The translations under genes were made by a program, and so were the position numbers. From Cyclobacteriaceae bacterium (GTDB taxonomy: Bacteria > Bacteroidota > Bacteroidia > Cytophagales > Cyclobacteriaceae): DNA of 5,957 bases. This document shows, piece after piece, positions 1 to 5,957 of the stretch. The notes below the pieces were generated by a model, which made no database searches, was not told where the DNA came from, and saw nothing but the letters and a program-made list of their open reading frames with translations. Each line of letters starts with the position of its first letter. Position 1 is the stretch's first letter. The stretch lies in NCBI GenBank assembly GCA_025363495.1, contig JANYDR010000183.1:1-5957 (forward strand). Direction: 5' to 3'.

Positions 1-66
1 GAGTCGTTAAGACCACCCGCGCTGATGGTACTGGAGTAACATCCGGGAGAGTAAGTCGTTGCCTGA
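1..66 (+). rRNA. rrf: 5S ribosomal RNA, 3' part (cut by window start)
   Basis: This is the 3' half of a 5S rRNA, the small RNA of the large ribosomal subunit. The pattern GTTAAG at 6-11, then a CCCGCG-like run, GATGGTACTG at 23-32 and GGGAGAGTAAGTCGTTGCC at 45-63 matches the conserved 3' portion of bacterial 5S, closest to Bacteroidota forms (GGGAGAGTAGGTCGTCGCC). The 5' half, and presumably the 23S and 16S genes, lie left of the window. The exact 3' end is estimated: the closing GCCTGAC would pair with the unseen 5' end. A strong terminator follows within about 12 bases, as expected for the last gene of an rRNA operon. Confidence 0.88.
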
Positions 67-77
67 CTTTTATATTT

Positions 78-108
78 AAGCCCTTGTAGAAATACAAGGG
101 CTTTTTTT
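78..108 (+). terminator. Intrinsic terminator of the rRNA operon
   Basis: A perfect 11-bp stem is formed by 78-88 (AAGCCCTTGTA) and 93-103 (TACAAGGGCTT) around a GAAA tetraloop (89-92). It runs into a T7 tract at 102-108, so the last stem bases overlap the T run. It lies just after the 5S gene and ahead of the glycosyltransferase gene, so it should end rRNA transcription and insulate the downstream gene. Confidence 0.93.
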
Positions 109-141
109 ATGCCTGAGATTTTGAATGTTTAATTTTAATGC

Positions 142-174
142 TTGCAGGGAAAGAACGAATTGCTAGTATGTTTA
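142..174 (+). promoter_or_regulatory. Weak candidate Bacteroidota-type promoter for the glycosyltransferase gene
   Basis: TATGTTTA at 167-174 resembles the Bacteroidota -7 element TAnnTTTG with its last base changed. TTG at 142-144 could be the -33 element, but the 22-base spacer is slightly longer than the usual 19-21. A promoter is expected somewhere in 109-192 because a strong terminator lies upstream and the next gene has no other visible source of transcription. This assignment is only a candidate. No Shine-Dalgarno sequence is seen before the ATG at 193, which is normal in this phylum. Confidence 0.2.
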
Positions 175-192
175 TGAAATACACTGAACATA

Positions 193-1632
193 ATGTCCGA
201 TTACATTCATCATGAAGACCCTCAGATAAGTGATCAGCGTCGTACCTGGCCTTTTTACCTTCTTGTTTTCTCAATTTTTCTAGCGCTGGTAAGCCCTCAT
301 CTGCTCTCAGACGGGATGTTCTTAGACGGGCTCATCTATGCAACAATTTCCAGAAATTTAGCCGAAGGTCTCGGGGGGCTATGGACTCCCTACTATACGG
401 GACCGGCCGGCACTGTTTTTTATGAGCACCCGCCTTTTGCATTTTGGCTTCAAGGCATCTTCTTCAATATGTTTGGTGATTCCATTTACGTAGAACGTAT
501 TTACTCGTTCATGACGTTCATTGTAACGGGATATCTTATAGTTCGCATTTGGGAAAGCACAGTAACGGAAGAGTCGTTCCGAGTAGGCTGGCTATCACTG
601 TTTCTTTGGGTCATCACCCCAACAGTTTTTTGGGCTGCGACCAATAATATACTGGAGAACACCATGATGATTTTTATGAGTTGTTCTGCCCTCTTTTATA
701 TACGCAGCTGGTCCGGCAAGTATCATTTCTTACTTCTAGCCATTTCTGGTTCACTCCTCTCACTGGCATTTCTTACGAAGGGATTTACTTCACTCTTTCC
801 GCTTTCTTTGCCGTTCTGGGTTTGGCTGATAAAAAAGGAAAACGATTTTTTAAGAATGGCCACCGATTCACTGATGATAATAGTTTTTACCAGCTTGCCT
901 TTGATTGTTTTGTTCAGCATTGATTCAACTGCCCACGATCATTTCTTCTTCTATCTTGACCATCAAGTGGTGACCAGTATTATGAATACCAGGAAGGGGG
1001 AAAGTCATTTTTCGGTTTTACTATTTTTCCTGAATGATATCTTGCCTCCCTTAATTGTGTCAGGCATCATCGCTTGTGTTGCAATCAAAAAGAAAGTTGT
1101 AGCATGGAAGGAACTCAAAGAAAATAGTCAGTGGGCTTTGATCTTCTTTATGACAGGTCTATCGGGTGTTATTCCTATGATGATCACGTCAAATCAAAGT
1201 AGTTTTTATATCCTGCCAGCATTTGTTTTTTTTAATTTGTCTTTAGCACTGTGGATTTCTCCGGCGCTAGCCGCCTCTTTAACGAGGTTAAAATCCATTC
1301 GAATAGTTAAAGCTACTGCCCGGCTGTTGTTAGTGGCAAGTCTTGCTTTTGCCACTGCCCAAATTGGTACTATCGGCCGAGATGAGGATGAGCTGAATGA
1401 TGTATTCAAAATTGCAGGTGTCGTACCCCAGGGATCTATGATCAGCATTAGTCCAACAGTGGCAGACATTTGGGGCCTACATGCTCAATTTGCCCGATAT
1501 GGTCACATTTCGCTGGATTCGCAATCCTTGTTGCCGTATTTGGTGGTAATGAAAGGCGACAAAGGCATACCTGTCAATTATAAAAGAATTGATCTGGATA
1601 CTTCTTTATATGAATTGTATAAAAATTTTTAA
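193..1632 (+). CDS. GT39/ArnT-like polytopic membrane glycosyltransferase
   Basis: The 479-residue protein is an integral membrane protein of the GT-C fold, related to the dolichyl-phosphate-mannose mannosyltransferase/ArnT superfamily (PMT_2-like). Seen: a first hydrophobic helix at about 20-36, then a first extracytoplasmic loop with acidic D40 and D45 (SDGMFLDGLIY, the family's catalytic Asp region). EHPP (78-81) follows, like the family HPP(L/F)xxW signature, then LTKG (194-197) after the fifth or sixth helix. HDHFFFYLDHQ lies at about 248-258, and YILPAFVFF near 339-347 resembles the usual YLLPxxP region. Further helices reach about residue 390, followed by a roughly 85-residue soluble tail. 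Family knowledge says such enzymes move a sugar from a polyprenyl-phosphate donor to lipid or protein on the periplasmic face. The acceptor cannot be told here: lipid A, surface glycan and protein are all possible. The length is somewhat below ArnT (about 550). ATG 193 is the only sensible start, since nearby upstream ATGs are in another frame. The gene stands alone between an rRNA terminator and a convergent operon. Confidence 0.85.
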   Translation: MSDYIHHEDPQISDQRRTWPFYLLVFSIFLALVSPHLLSDGMFLDGLIYATISRNLAEGLGGLWTPYYTGPAGTVFYEHPPFAFWLQGIFFNMFGDSIYVERIYSFMTFIVTGYLIVRIWESTVTEESFRVGWLSLFLWVITPTVFWAATNNILENTMMIFMSCSALFYIRSWSGKYHFLLLAISGSLLSLAFLTKGFTSLFPLSLPFWVWLIKKENDFLRMATDSLMIIVFTSLPLIVLFSIDSTAHDHFFFYLDHQVVTSIMNTRKGESHFSVLLFFLNDILPPLIVSGIIACVAIKKKVVAWKELKENSQWALIFFMTGLSGVIPMMITSNQSSFYILPAFVFFNLSLALWISPALAASLTRLKSIRIVKATARLLLVASLAFATAQIGTIGRDEDELNDVFKIAGVVPQGSMISISPTVADIWGLHAQFARYGHISLDSQSLLPYLVVMKGDKGIPVNYKRIDLDTSLYELYKNF

Positions 1633-1727
1633 CTGAAATTTGAAGACATCTGAATCTATTTTCTCTAAACTCATGCAGGCTTTATCATGGTTTTTCAATT
1701 TTACTCAGGGCTCTCAGATCGCCCGCC

Positions 1728-2987
1728 TTACCCAACCCGAACCTCAATCAAATCTGAACTACCAAAAGAAGCCGCAGCAGATTGAATTTGTAATGGGGTA
1801 ATTTTTTGAATGTGCTCCATTAAACTGGTGTAGTAGTTATCCGAAAGACCATAGAGATGCGTGTTCTTGACTTTTTCTGCTACTGAAAAAAGTGTTGAGT
1901 TTTCGGATTGCCAACTGCCAATGAAATAGTTTCTTGCGATTTCTAATTCCTGCTCTGAGACTAACTCATCCTGAAGAACTTTTATTTCATGTTTTATTTC
2001 TTCGATCGCTCTTCCGGCATTTTGCTGATTGACTTCAGCACCGATCACCCAAAAACTATCGCGTAAGAGATGATTCATTGAAGAATAGATACCGTATGTT
2101 AAGCCTTTTTCCTCTCGAATGTTTTTCATGAGACGTGATCCGAAAAAGCCTCCAAGAATATGATTGAACATGACAGCGTCAAAGTATTCTTTACTATCAC
2201 TTTTTGGCAAGCATTTTTTCCCCAGGCGGATAGATGCCTGTACACTTGTTGGCCTTGGCACAAGCACAGAGCTCCCCGGCACGCGCTCGAACTTGCTTCG
2301 TTCTTTACGATGGGATAATGAGGGAGGGAGCATACCGATCACCTCACTCATCTCGCTATCACTCAACTTACCTATCAGAAAGGCGCTGTTAAGTGAAAAG
2401 CGATCCAGAAAGAAGGTGCGAAGATCCTTACGTTCAATCTTTTTAACATCTTCCTCTTCTACAGAACTACCATAAGGATGATTTTTACCAAAGATTGCAC
2501 TCCGTATATCTTTTGATGCTACAACGCTGGTCTTGCCGTTGTTAACACGGAGGCCTTGTGTAAAGATTTCCTTCATCAATCTTAATTCCTCTCCATCGAA
2601 GGAGGGATTTATAAGCAAATCAATTACGATATCTAATGCTGCTACTATGTTTTTCCGCAATGAAAATAACGAAACCGTCACAACGTCATAGCCTTGGTTG
2701 ATTTCCAGATGGCCACCCAACGTATCTATGACTTCTGCAATTTGAAACGAATTTCTTTTTTCTGTTCCTTTTGATAGCATTTGGGAAGTGAAATGGCTAA
2801 CTCCCATTTTAGGTTCATACCACTTACCAGCTTCGAAAACTAGCTCAAGCTTTACTACTTCCTGTTCCAATTCGCGGAAAGCAAAAAGCTCAACTCCATT
2901 ACTTAGTTTAAAAGTTTCAGGCTGAGCGAGGGAATAATCGGAAGAGAGGCGAAAAGGTGGAGCCTGGGTCCTGTCCAGTATAGTCAT
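1728..2987 (-). CDS. M16 (pitrilysin/insulinase) family protein with degenerate zinc site, probably non-catalytic
   Basis: The 419-residue protein has the two-domain M16B layout. The N-terminal half contains LSNGVELFAF (28-37), LELVFEAGKWYEP (47-59) and GVSHFTSQMLSKGT (62-75). The C-terminal half contains GSRLMKNIREEKGLTYGIY (283-301), the conserved region with the R291/Y298 substrate-binding pair. In active M16 enzymes the first region reads HxxEH, with both His binding zinc and Glu catalysing. Here it reads H65-F-T-S68-Q69, so Glu and the second His are lost. A glutamate at about 140 (LMKEI) may sit where the third ligand normally lies. I infer a pseudo-peptidase or the R/Y-type partner of a heteromeric M16 pair, but no HxxEH partner is in the window. 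There is no signal peptide, so it is probably cytoplasmic. From memory, Bacteroidota carry related M16 proteins with eroded motifs. Its ATG (2987-2985) overlaps the porV stop by one base as TAATG, which indicates co-transcription and probable translational coupling. Confidence 0.85.
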   Translation of the reverse strand: MTILDRTQAPPFRLSSDYSLAQPETFKLSNGVELFAFRELEQEVVKLELVFEAGKWYEPKMGVSHFTSQMLSKGTEKRNSFQIAEVIDTLGGHLEINQGYDVVTVSLFSLRKNIVAALDIVIDLLINPSFDGEELRLMKEIFTQGLRVNNGKTSVVASKDIRSAIFGKNHPYGSSVEEEDVKKIERKDLRTFFLDRFSLNSAFLIGKLSDSEMSEVIGMLPPSLSHRKERSKFERVPGSSVLVPRPTSVQASIRLGKKCLPKSDSKEYFDAVMFNHILGGFFGSRLMKNIREEKGLTYGIYSSMNHLLRDSFWVIGAEVNQQNAGRAIEEIKHEIKVLQDELVSEQELEIARNYFIGSWQSENSTLFSVAEKVKNTHLYGLSDNYYTSLMEHIQKITPLQIQSAAASFGSSDLIEVRVG

Positions 2988-4162
2988 TACTCAGTTACGG
3001 ATTCTTCTTCTTTGACCTTTTTCTCGAAAAGCATCATGATGGTGAAACGCAATGTTTCGGCAAGAGCATTTTCCCGTCCATTGGTGGGAACAAGATAGGC
3101 TACATCCAATCCAAACTTATTATACCGGAATCCAACACCAGCCGTAGCATATTTTCTATTGCCTTTGTCTTTTGCCTCATTAAAATACCCAAGACGTCCT
3201 GCAAAAACACTGTTATGCCAATATTCTACTCCAAAAGAAGTGGTAATTTCACTAATCTCTTCACTAAAGCCGCCTCTCGCATCGGTAAAAGAGCCAAGCA
3301 CTCCGCTTAACATCGACTTGGTTTTACTTCCCGGATAAGGACTTGGAACCATTAACTTGTTAAAATCAAGAGCAAACGTAAAGCTGTTAAGTGGATCTAC
3401 TTCAATTTTATAGGCACTTCCTATCCGAAGATTGGTGGGAAGGAAGTCTTTATTGTTAGCATCCGAATAAGATATTTTTCCGCCAAGGTTAGTGATGGTT
3501 GCACCGAAAGCTAGATTGGAATTTTTCCAAACCATTGGCTTGTTATAATAAAAGCCGAAATCCACAGCTACAGAATTGGCAGGTTTAGCATCAAATGAGT
3601 TGGTCGACAGATATCCGGTGAGATTTGAATGAATGTACCGGAGTGCTCCTCCAATACTCATGTGTTCTGTCAATAAACGCGAATAGGTAACATCAAACGC
3701 AAATTCCCTCGGATTATATCTTCCAAGAAGGTCCGCTGGATCAGGGCCTTGATTAAACTGAACTTCTCCCAGGTTAAAATATTTCATAGAAGCAGCAACC
3801 GTCTGTGTTCTGTTTATCTTATAAAAGCCAGAGAGATAAAACACATACATGTCATTAATGATCTTACCTAACCAAGGGGTATAAGAAGCTGAAACTCCAT
3901 ATCCTTTGTCGATGAAGGCCAGCTTTGCGGAATTCCAATAGCCGGCATTGGCGTCGGCAGAGGTCGCCACCCCTGCATCACCCATACCGGCGGCACGCGC
4001 ATCAGGAGTAATTCCTAGAAACGGAACTGCTGTGGTAATCACTTTGTTGGTTGTATCCTGGCCTATGAGGGCGGTTCCTGTACCCTTAATTGTCTGGGCA
4101 CCAGACTCGAGAACACAGAAGGAAACGATTAAAGCCAATGCTAACTTATTCATAATCAACAT
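2987..4162 (-). CDS. porV: Type IX secretion system outer-membrane protein PorV
   Basis: PorV (also called LptO) is an outer-membrane beta-barrel of the T9SS. It binds the C-terminal signal of secreted cargo and delivers it to the PorU-containing attachment complex. Seen: a signal peptide (Lys, then LALALIVSFCVLESGA) with likely cleavage before Q23, then the PorV hallmark stretch ITTAVPFLGITPDARAAGMG (about 42-61). DAGVATSADANAGYWNSAKLAF follows, the family's DAGVATSPDxxxxxxNPAKxAF motif. Alternating aromatic/polar strands continue to a final strand near LRFTIMMLF. The 391 residues are normal for PorV. The protein ends in a charged tail (EKKVKEEESVTE) after the last strand. Two starts are possible: ATG at 4162, or ATG at 4153, which gives the tidier signal peptide MNKLALAL. 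It begins 18 bp after the porU stop, and porU-porV adjacency is common in Bacteroidota. PorQ and PorZ, the other attachment-complex parts, are not in this window. Confidence 0.95.
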   Translation of the reverse strand: MLIMNKLALALIVSFCVLESGAQTIKGTGTALIGQDTTNKVITTAVPFLGITPDARAAGMGDAGVATSADANAGYWNSAKLAFIDKGYGVSASYTPWLGKIINDMYVFYLSGFYKINRTQTVAASMKYFNLGEVQFNQGPDPADLLGRYNPREFAFDVTYSRLLTEHMSIGGALRYIHSNLTGYLSTNSFDAKPANSVAVDFGFYYNKPMVWKNSNLAFGATITNLGGKISYSDANNKDFLPTNLRIGSAYKIEVDPLNSFTFALDFNKLMVPSPYPGSKTKSMLSGVLGSFTDARGGFSEEISEITTSFGVEYWHNSVFAGRLGYFNEAKDKGNRKYATAGVGFRYNKFGLDVAYLVPTNGRENALAETLRFTIMMLFEKKVKEEESVTE

Positions 4163-4180
4163 CTAAGGGGATAAAGATAA

Positions 4181-5957
4181 TCAATTGGATATTATAACCT
4201 TGGTAATTTTTTCATTTTTAGAACCGTCCTGCTCAGAACGAACTGAAAGCTTTAGCAAGTATAGCCCCGCTCCTAATTTTGTGCCGTTTGTCGAGGTGGC
4301 TTCCCATGTCGGGAGGTCTACTTGATACGCGCTTCCGCTGATTTGGTAAGTGTTATAAACCAGAAGTTGTCCCAACTGATCAAAGATAGCTACTGCCACA
4401 TCGAGATCCTCTCCCGAACGATTATGCTTAAATCGGAATGTAGTCGATGAAGAGACCGGGTTTGGATAGTTAAATAATTGCTCAATTTGAATTCCGCTTT
4501 GGTCAGAAACTGAGAACGAAATTGTTGTTGAGCTGGTATTTCCATAAGTATCAGACGCGGTCAAAGTTAGATGATGCTGTCCTGCTTTCAGCCCATCGAT
4601 GGGGTAATTAACCTTACCGCGACTAACGTTATCAATATCCGATTGATAATATTTATTCACTATGACAGTCAGGGTGTCGTCCAAGATTGCGGTTATTGAT
4701 TTTTGTGGCGTGAAATTAGAAATATTAATCCCATTTTCATCCGACAAAATGGCTACAATCTTGCTGCTGCTACCCGCAATTCCGCCATTGACAAAGGTAG
4801 TGTCTCCCATAAATAACTGGATGGAAGGCCCTTTTGAGTCAGGTCCAGGGTTTTTTTCAATTGCTCCTATGTTTAACGAAGATTCTACTCCTGTGACATC
4901 TTTAAGACTATTCGATGAGGAATACAATCCCAATTTACTAGTGCCTACAGTAGGGTTGATGGATGAAGGGACTATAAATTCAAATTCAAACTCACCATTT
5001 CTTACACTTGCCTGTCCACGAAATATTGCATTGTCGCGGCCGAGGTAATCAAACGGAGGATTTTCGTCACCTTTTGTTTTTTCATTGGTTGGTTTATCGA
5101 ATAGGGAGGCAGCCAACGTGCCATTATAACTTGTATTTGAAATGCCATTCGAATAGACTGAACCCTTTACTTTAATCTTTGATAACGCTTTAAGAGTATC
5201 CGACGCTGATGTAATATTTTTTAATTCAGTGATTCTTACTTCCGACCCTGGCATTGCCAGCTTCATAGACGGATCACACAACAATGAAAAATTTCGATTA
5301 GAGACTCCGCTAATACTATTATTTTTCGTGTCTAGCATGATGGATCCAAGATCTCTGAATTGGTTTTGATCCTTTTTAAAGAGCGATTGATAAAACGCTT
5401 TGTTGAGAGTAAAGTTAGTACTTGAATTAACAGGCCTTGCGGTGGTAAGCAATCCGATTGTGCCACCACTTTTTTTAAAAAGTGAAAGTTCTGCAGTTGA
5501 TATTAGTCCTGGATCATCATTTCTTCCAAATTCGCACGTGGCGGTAACGAGTAATGGATAACGAGGTGAGGTCTTCCATTTCTCCAATGAAACCTGGTCC
5601 AGTATTCTTTCCTGTGCCAATTGTTGTTCACCTCCATGACCTGTATAGTTGACGATCACCACACCTCTGCAGACACTGTTACTAAGCGCATTTGTCGCAT
5701 CGGGAGATACCTGACCAATGGCGCTGTTAATTTGCTTATAAGCATCAAGATAAATTTTCTGTGTATTAAACTCAGGATGATCAACTTCAAGACTTTCCGC
5801 AAGCTGGTCAGCCTGACTTTGATGTATATTGTAGTCACCATCATCGGCAACAAATAAAATTTCTTTCCGCCAATCACCCCAATTTTTATTTTCGTATTGA
5901 ATGAGCTTGTCAACTACAATTGTGGCTTCGTCGATTTTTTTTATTGGAAGTCGCCCT
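4181..5957 (-). CDS. porU: Type IX secretion system sortase PorU, C-terminal 591 residues (5' end beyond window)
   Basis: PorU is the cell-surface cysteine peptidase/sortase of the T9SS. It cuts C-terminal signals from PorV-delivered cargo and joins the proteins to a surface lipid anchor. The frame stays open to the right edge, so the GTG at 5662 is an internal Val and not a start. Visible residues begin GRLPIK, a conserved PorU C25-domain motif, followed by VADDGD (36-41), KIYLDAY (67-73) and VNYTGHGGE with catalytic His107 (codon 5638-5636). VTATCEFG carries the catalytic Cys141 (codon 5536-5534), and LLTTARPV follows. The C25 domain ends at about LLCDPSMKLAMP (225-236), where relatives I know usually have GDP, so the Cys is a small departure. 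Next come beta-rich Ig-like segments (about 245-485) with SDENGIN, then a T9SS-type C-terminal domain (about 492-591) with YPNP, FRF, DQLGQ and GAGLYLLKL. PorU is known to keep such a domain uncleaved. PorU proteins are usually over 1,000 residues, so about half is missing only because of the window edge. Confidence 0.95.
   Translation of the reverse strand, partial: GRLPIKKIDEATIVVDKLIQYENKNWGDWRKEILFVADDGDYNIHQSQADQLAESLEVDHPEFNTQKIYLDAYKQINSAIGQVSPDATNALSNSVCRGVVIVNYTGHGGEQQLAQERILDQVSLEKWKTSPRYPLLVTATCEFGRNDDPGLISTAELSLFKKSGGTIGLLTTARPVNSSTNFTLNKAFYQSLFKKDQNQFRDLGSIMLDTKNNSISGVSNRNFSLLCDPSMKLAMPGSEVRITELKNITSASDTLKALSKIKVKGSVYSNGISNTSYNGTLAASLFDKPTNEKTKGDENPPFDYLGRDNAIFRGQASVRNGEFEFEFIVPSSINPTVGTSKLGLYSSSNSLKDVTGVESSLNIGAIEKNPGPDSKGPSIQLFMGDTTFVNGGIAGSSSKIVAILSDENGINISNFTPQKSITAILDDTLTVIVNKYYQSDIDNVSRGKVNYPIDGLKAGQHHLTLTASDTYGNTSSTTISFSVSDQSGIQIEQLFNYPNPVSSSTTFRFKHNRSGEDLDVAVAIFDQLGQLLVYNTYQISGSAYQVDLPTWEATSTNGTKLGAGLYLLKLSVRSEQDGSKNEKITKVIISN

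Noticed and set aside
1226..1233. A T8 tract in the glycosyltransferase gene as a phase-variation site.
   Set aside because: The frame is intact, the tract encodes ordinary Phe residues in a membrane helix, and such runs are expected in AT-rich genes for hydrophobic proteins. A single sequence cannot show length variation.
1633..1727. A possible bidirectional terminator in the convergent gap, with a short GGGC (1708-1711) and GCCC (1721-1724) pair.
   Set aside because: The stem is only 4 bp with a 9-base loop and has no T tract in the right place on either strand. I see no other convincing hairpin in this 95-base gap.
4841..4864. A 2A-like peptide motif (AIEKNPGP, close to the D(V/I)ExNPGP consensus) in PorU.
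   Set aside because: The leading Asp is Ala, the required upstream context is missing, and 2A ribosome skipping works on eukaryotic ribosomes. It falls in the ordinary linker before the GPxIxLxM beta segment, so it is best seen as coincidence.
4662..5048. A 128-codon plus-strand open frame antisense to porU.
   Set aside because: It lies wholly opposite conserved PorU coding sequence, has no recognisable domain and no promoter. The same applies to the antisense frames at 2164-2475, 3948-4166 and 5621-5857.
4181..5662. Reading the porU segment as a complete 493-residue gene starting at GTG 5662.
   Set aside because: The same frame stays open to the window end and encodes 98 more residues of conserved PorU C25 domain, so the GTG is an internal codon and the gene is cut by the window edge.
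5656..5913. An 85-codon minus-strand open frame overlapping porU at the right edge.
   Set aside because: It is in a different frame from PorU, whose conserved motifs (GRLPIK, VADDGD, KIYLDAY) read continuously through the same stretch. The short frame resembles no known protein.

Overview
The window reads as a chromosomal segment of a Bacteroidota bacterium, probably of the Cytophagia type, though the genus cannot be told from sequence alone. The evidence is a PorU/PorV pair, which belongs to the type IX secretion system (T9SS) found only in this phylum, an M16-like protein of a kind I associate with Bacteroidota, AT-rich non-Shine-Dalgarno leaders, and moderate-to-low GC.

Left part (1-192): the window opens inside the 3' half of a 5S rRNA, so an rRNA operon lies to the left. 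A strong intrinsic terminator follows (11-bp stem, GAAA loop, T7). A short AT-rich gap then leads to a plus-strand gene (193-1632) for a polytopic GT39/ArnT-type glycosyltransferase, which probably uses a lipid-linked sugar donor at the inner membrane.

Right part (1728-5957, minus strand): an operon-like run reads porU, then porV, then an M16-family protein. porU (C25-type sortase) is cut by the right edge, so only its C-terminal 591 residues are visible. They include the catalytic His/Cys pair, the Ig-like region and a C-terminal T9SS-type domain. porV (outer-membrane beta-barrel) starts 18 bp after the porU stop. The M16 gene starts on the porV stop in a TAATG overlap. PorU and PorV work together in the T9SS attachment complex: PorV brings cargo and PorU removes the C-terminal signal and transfers the protein to a surface anchor. 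The M16 protein has no signal peptide and its HxxEH zinc motif is degenerate (HFTSQ), so it looks like a cytoplasmic non-catalytic pitrilysin homologue whose link to secretion is unknown.

The plus-strand glycosyltransferase and the minus-strand run converge across a 95-bp gap (1633-1727) with no convincing terminator. I see no mobile element, CRISPR array, tRNA or clear pseudogene. The items most worth a second look are the coupling of a dead-site M16 gene to porV, and a slippery A7 tract in porU that would yield a sortase lacking its C-terminal domain if the ribosome slipped back by one base.
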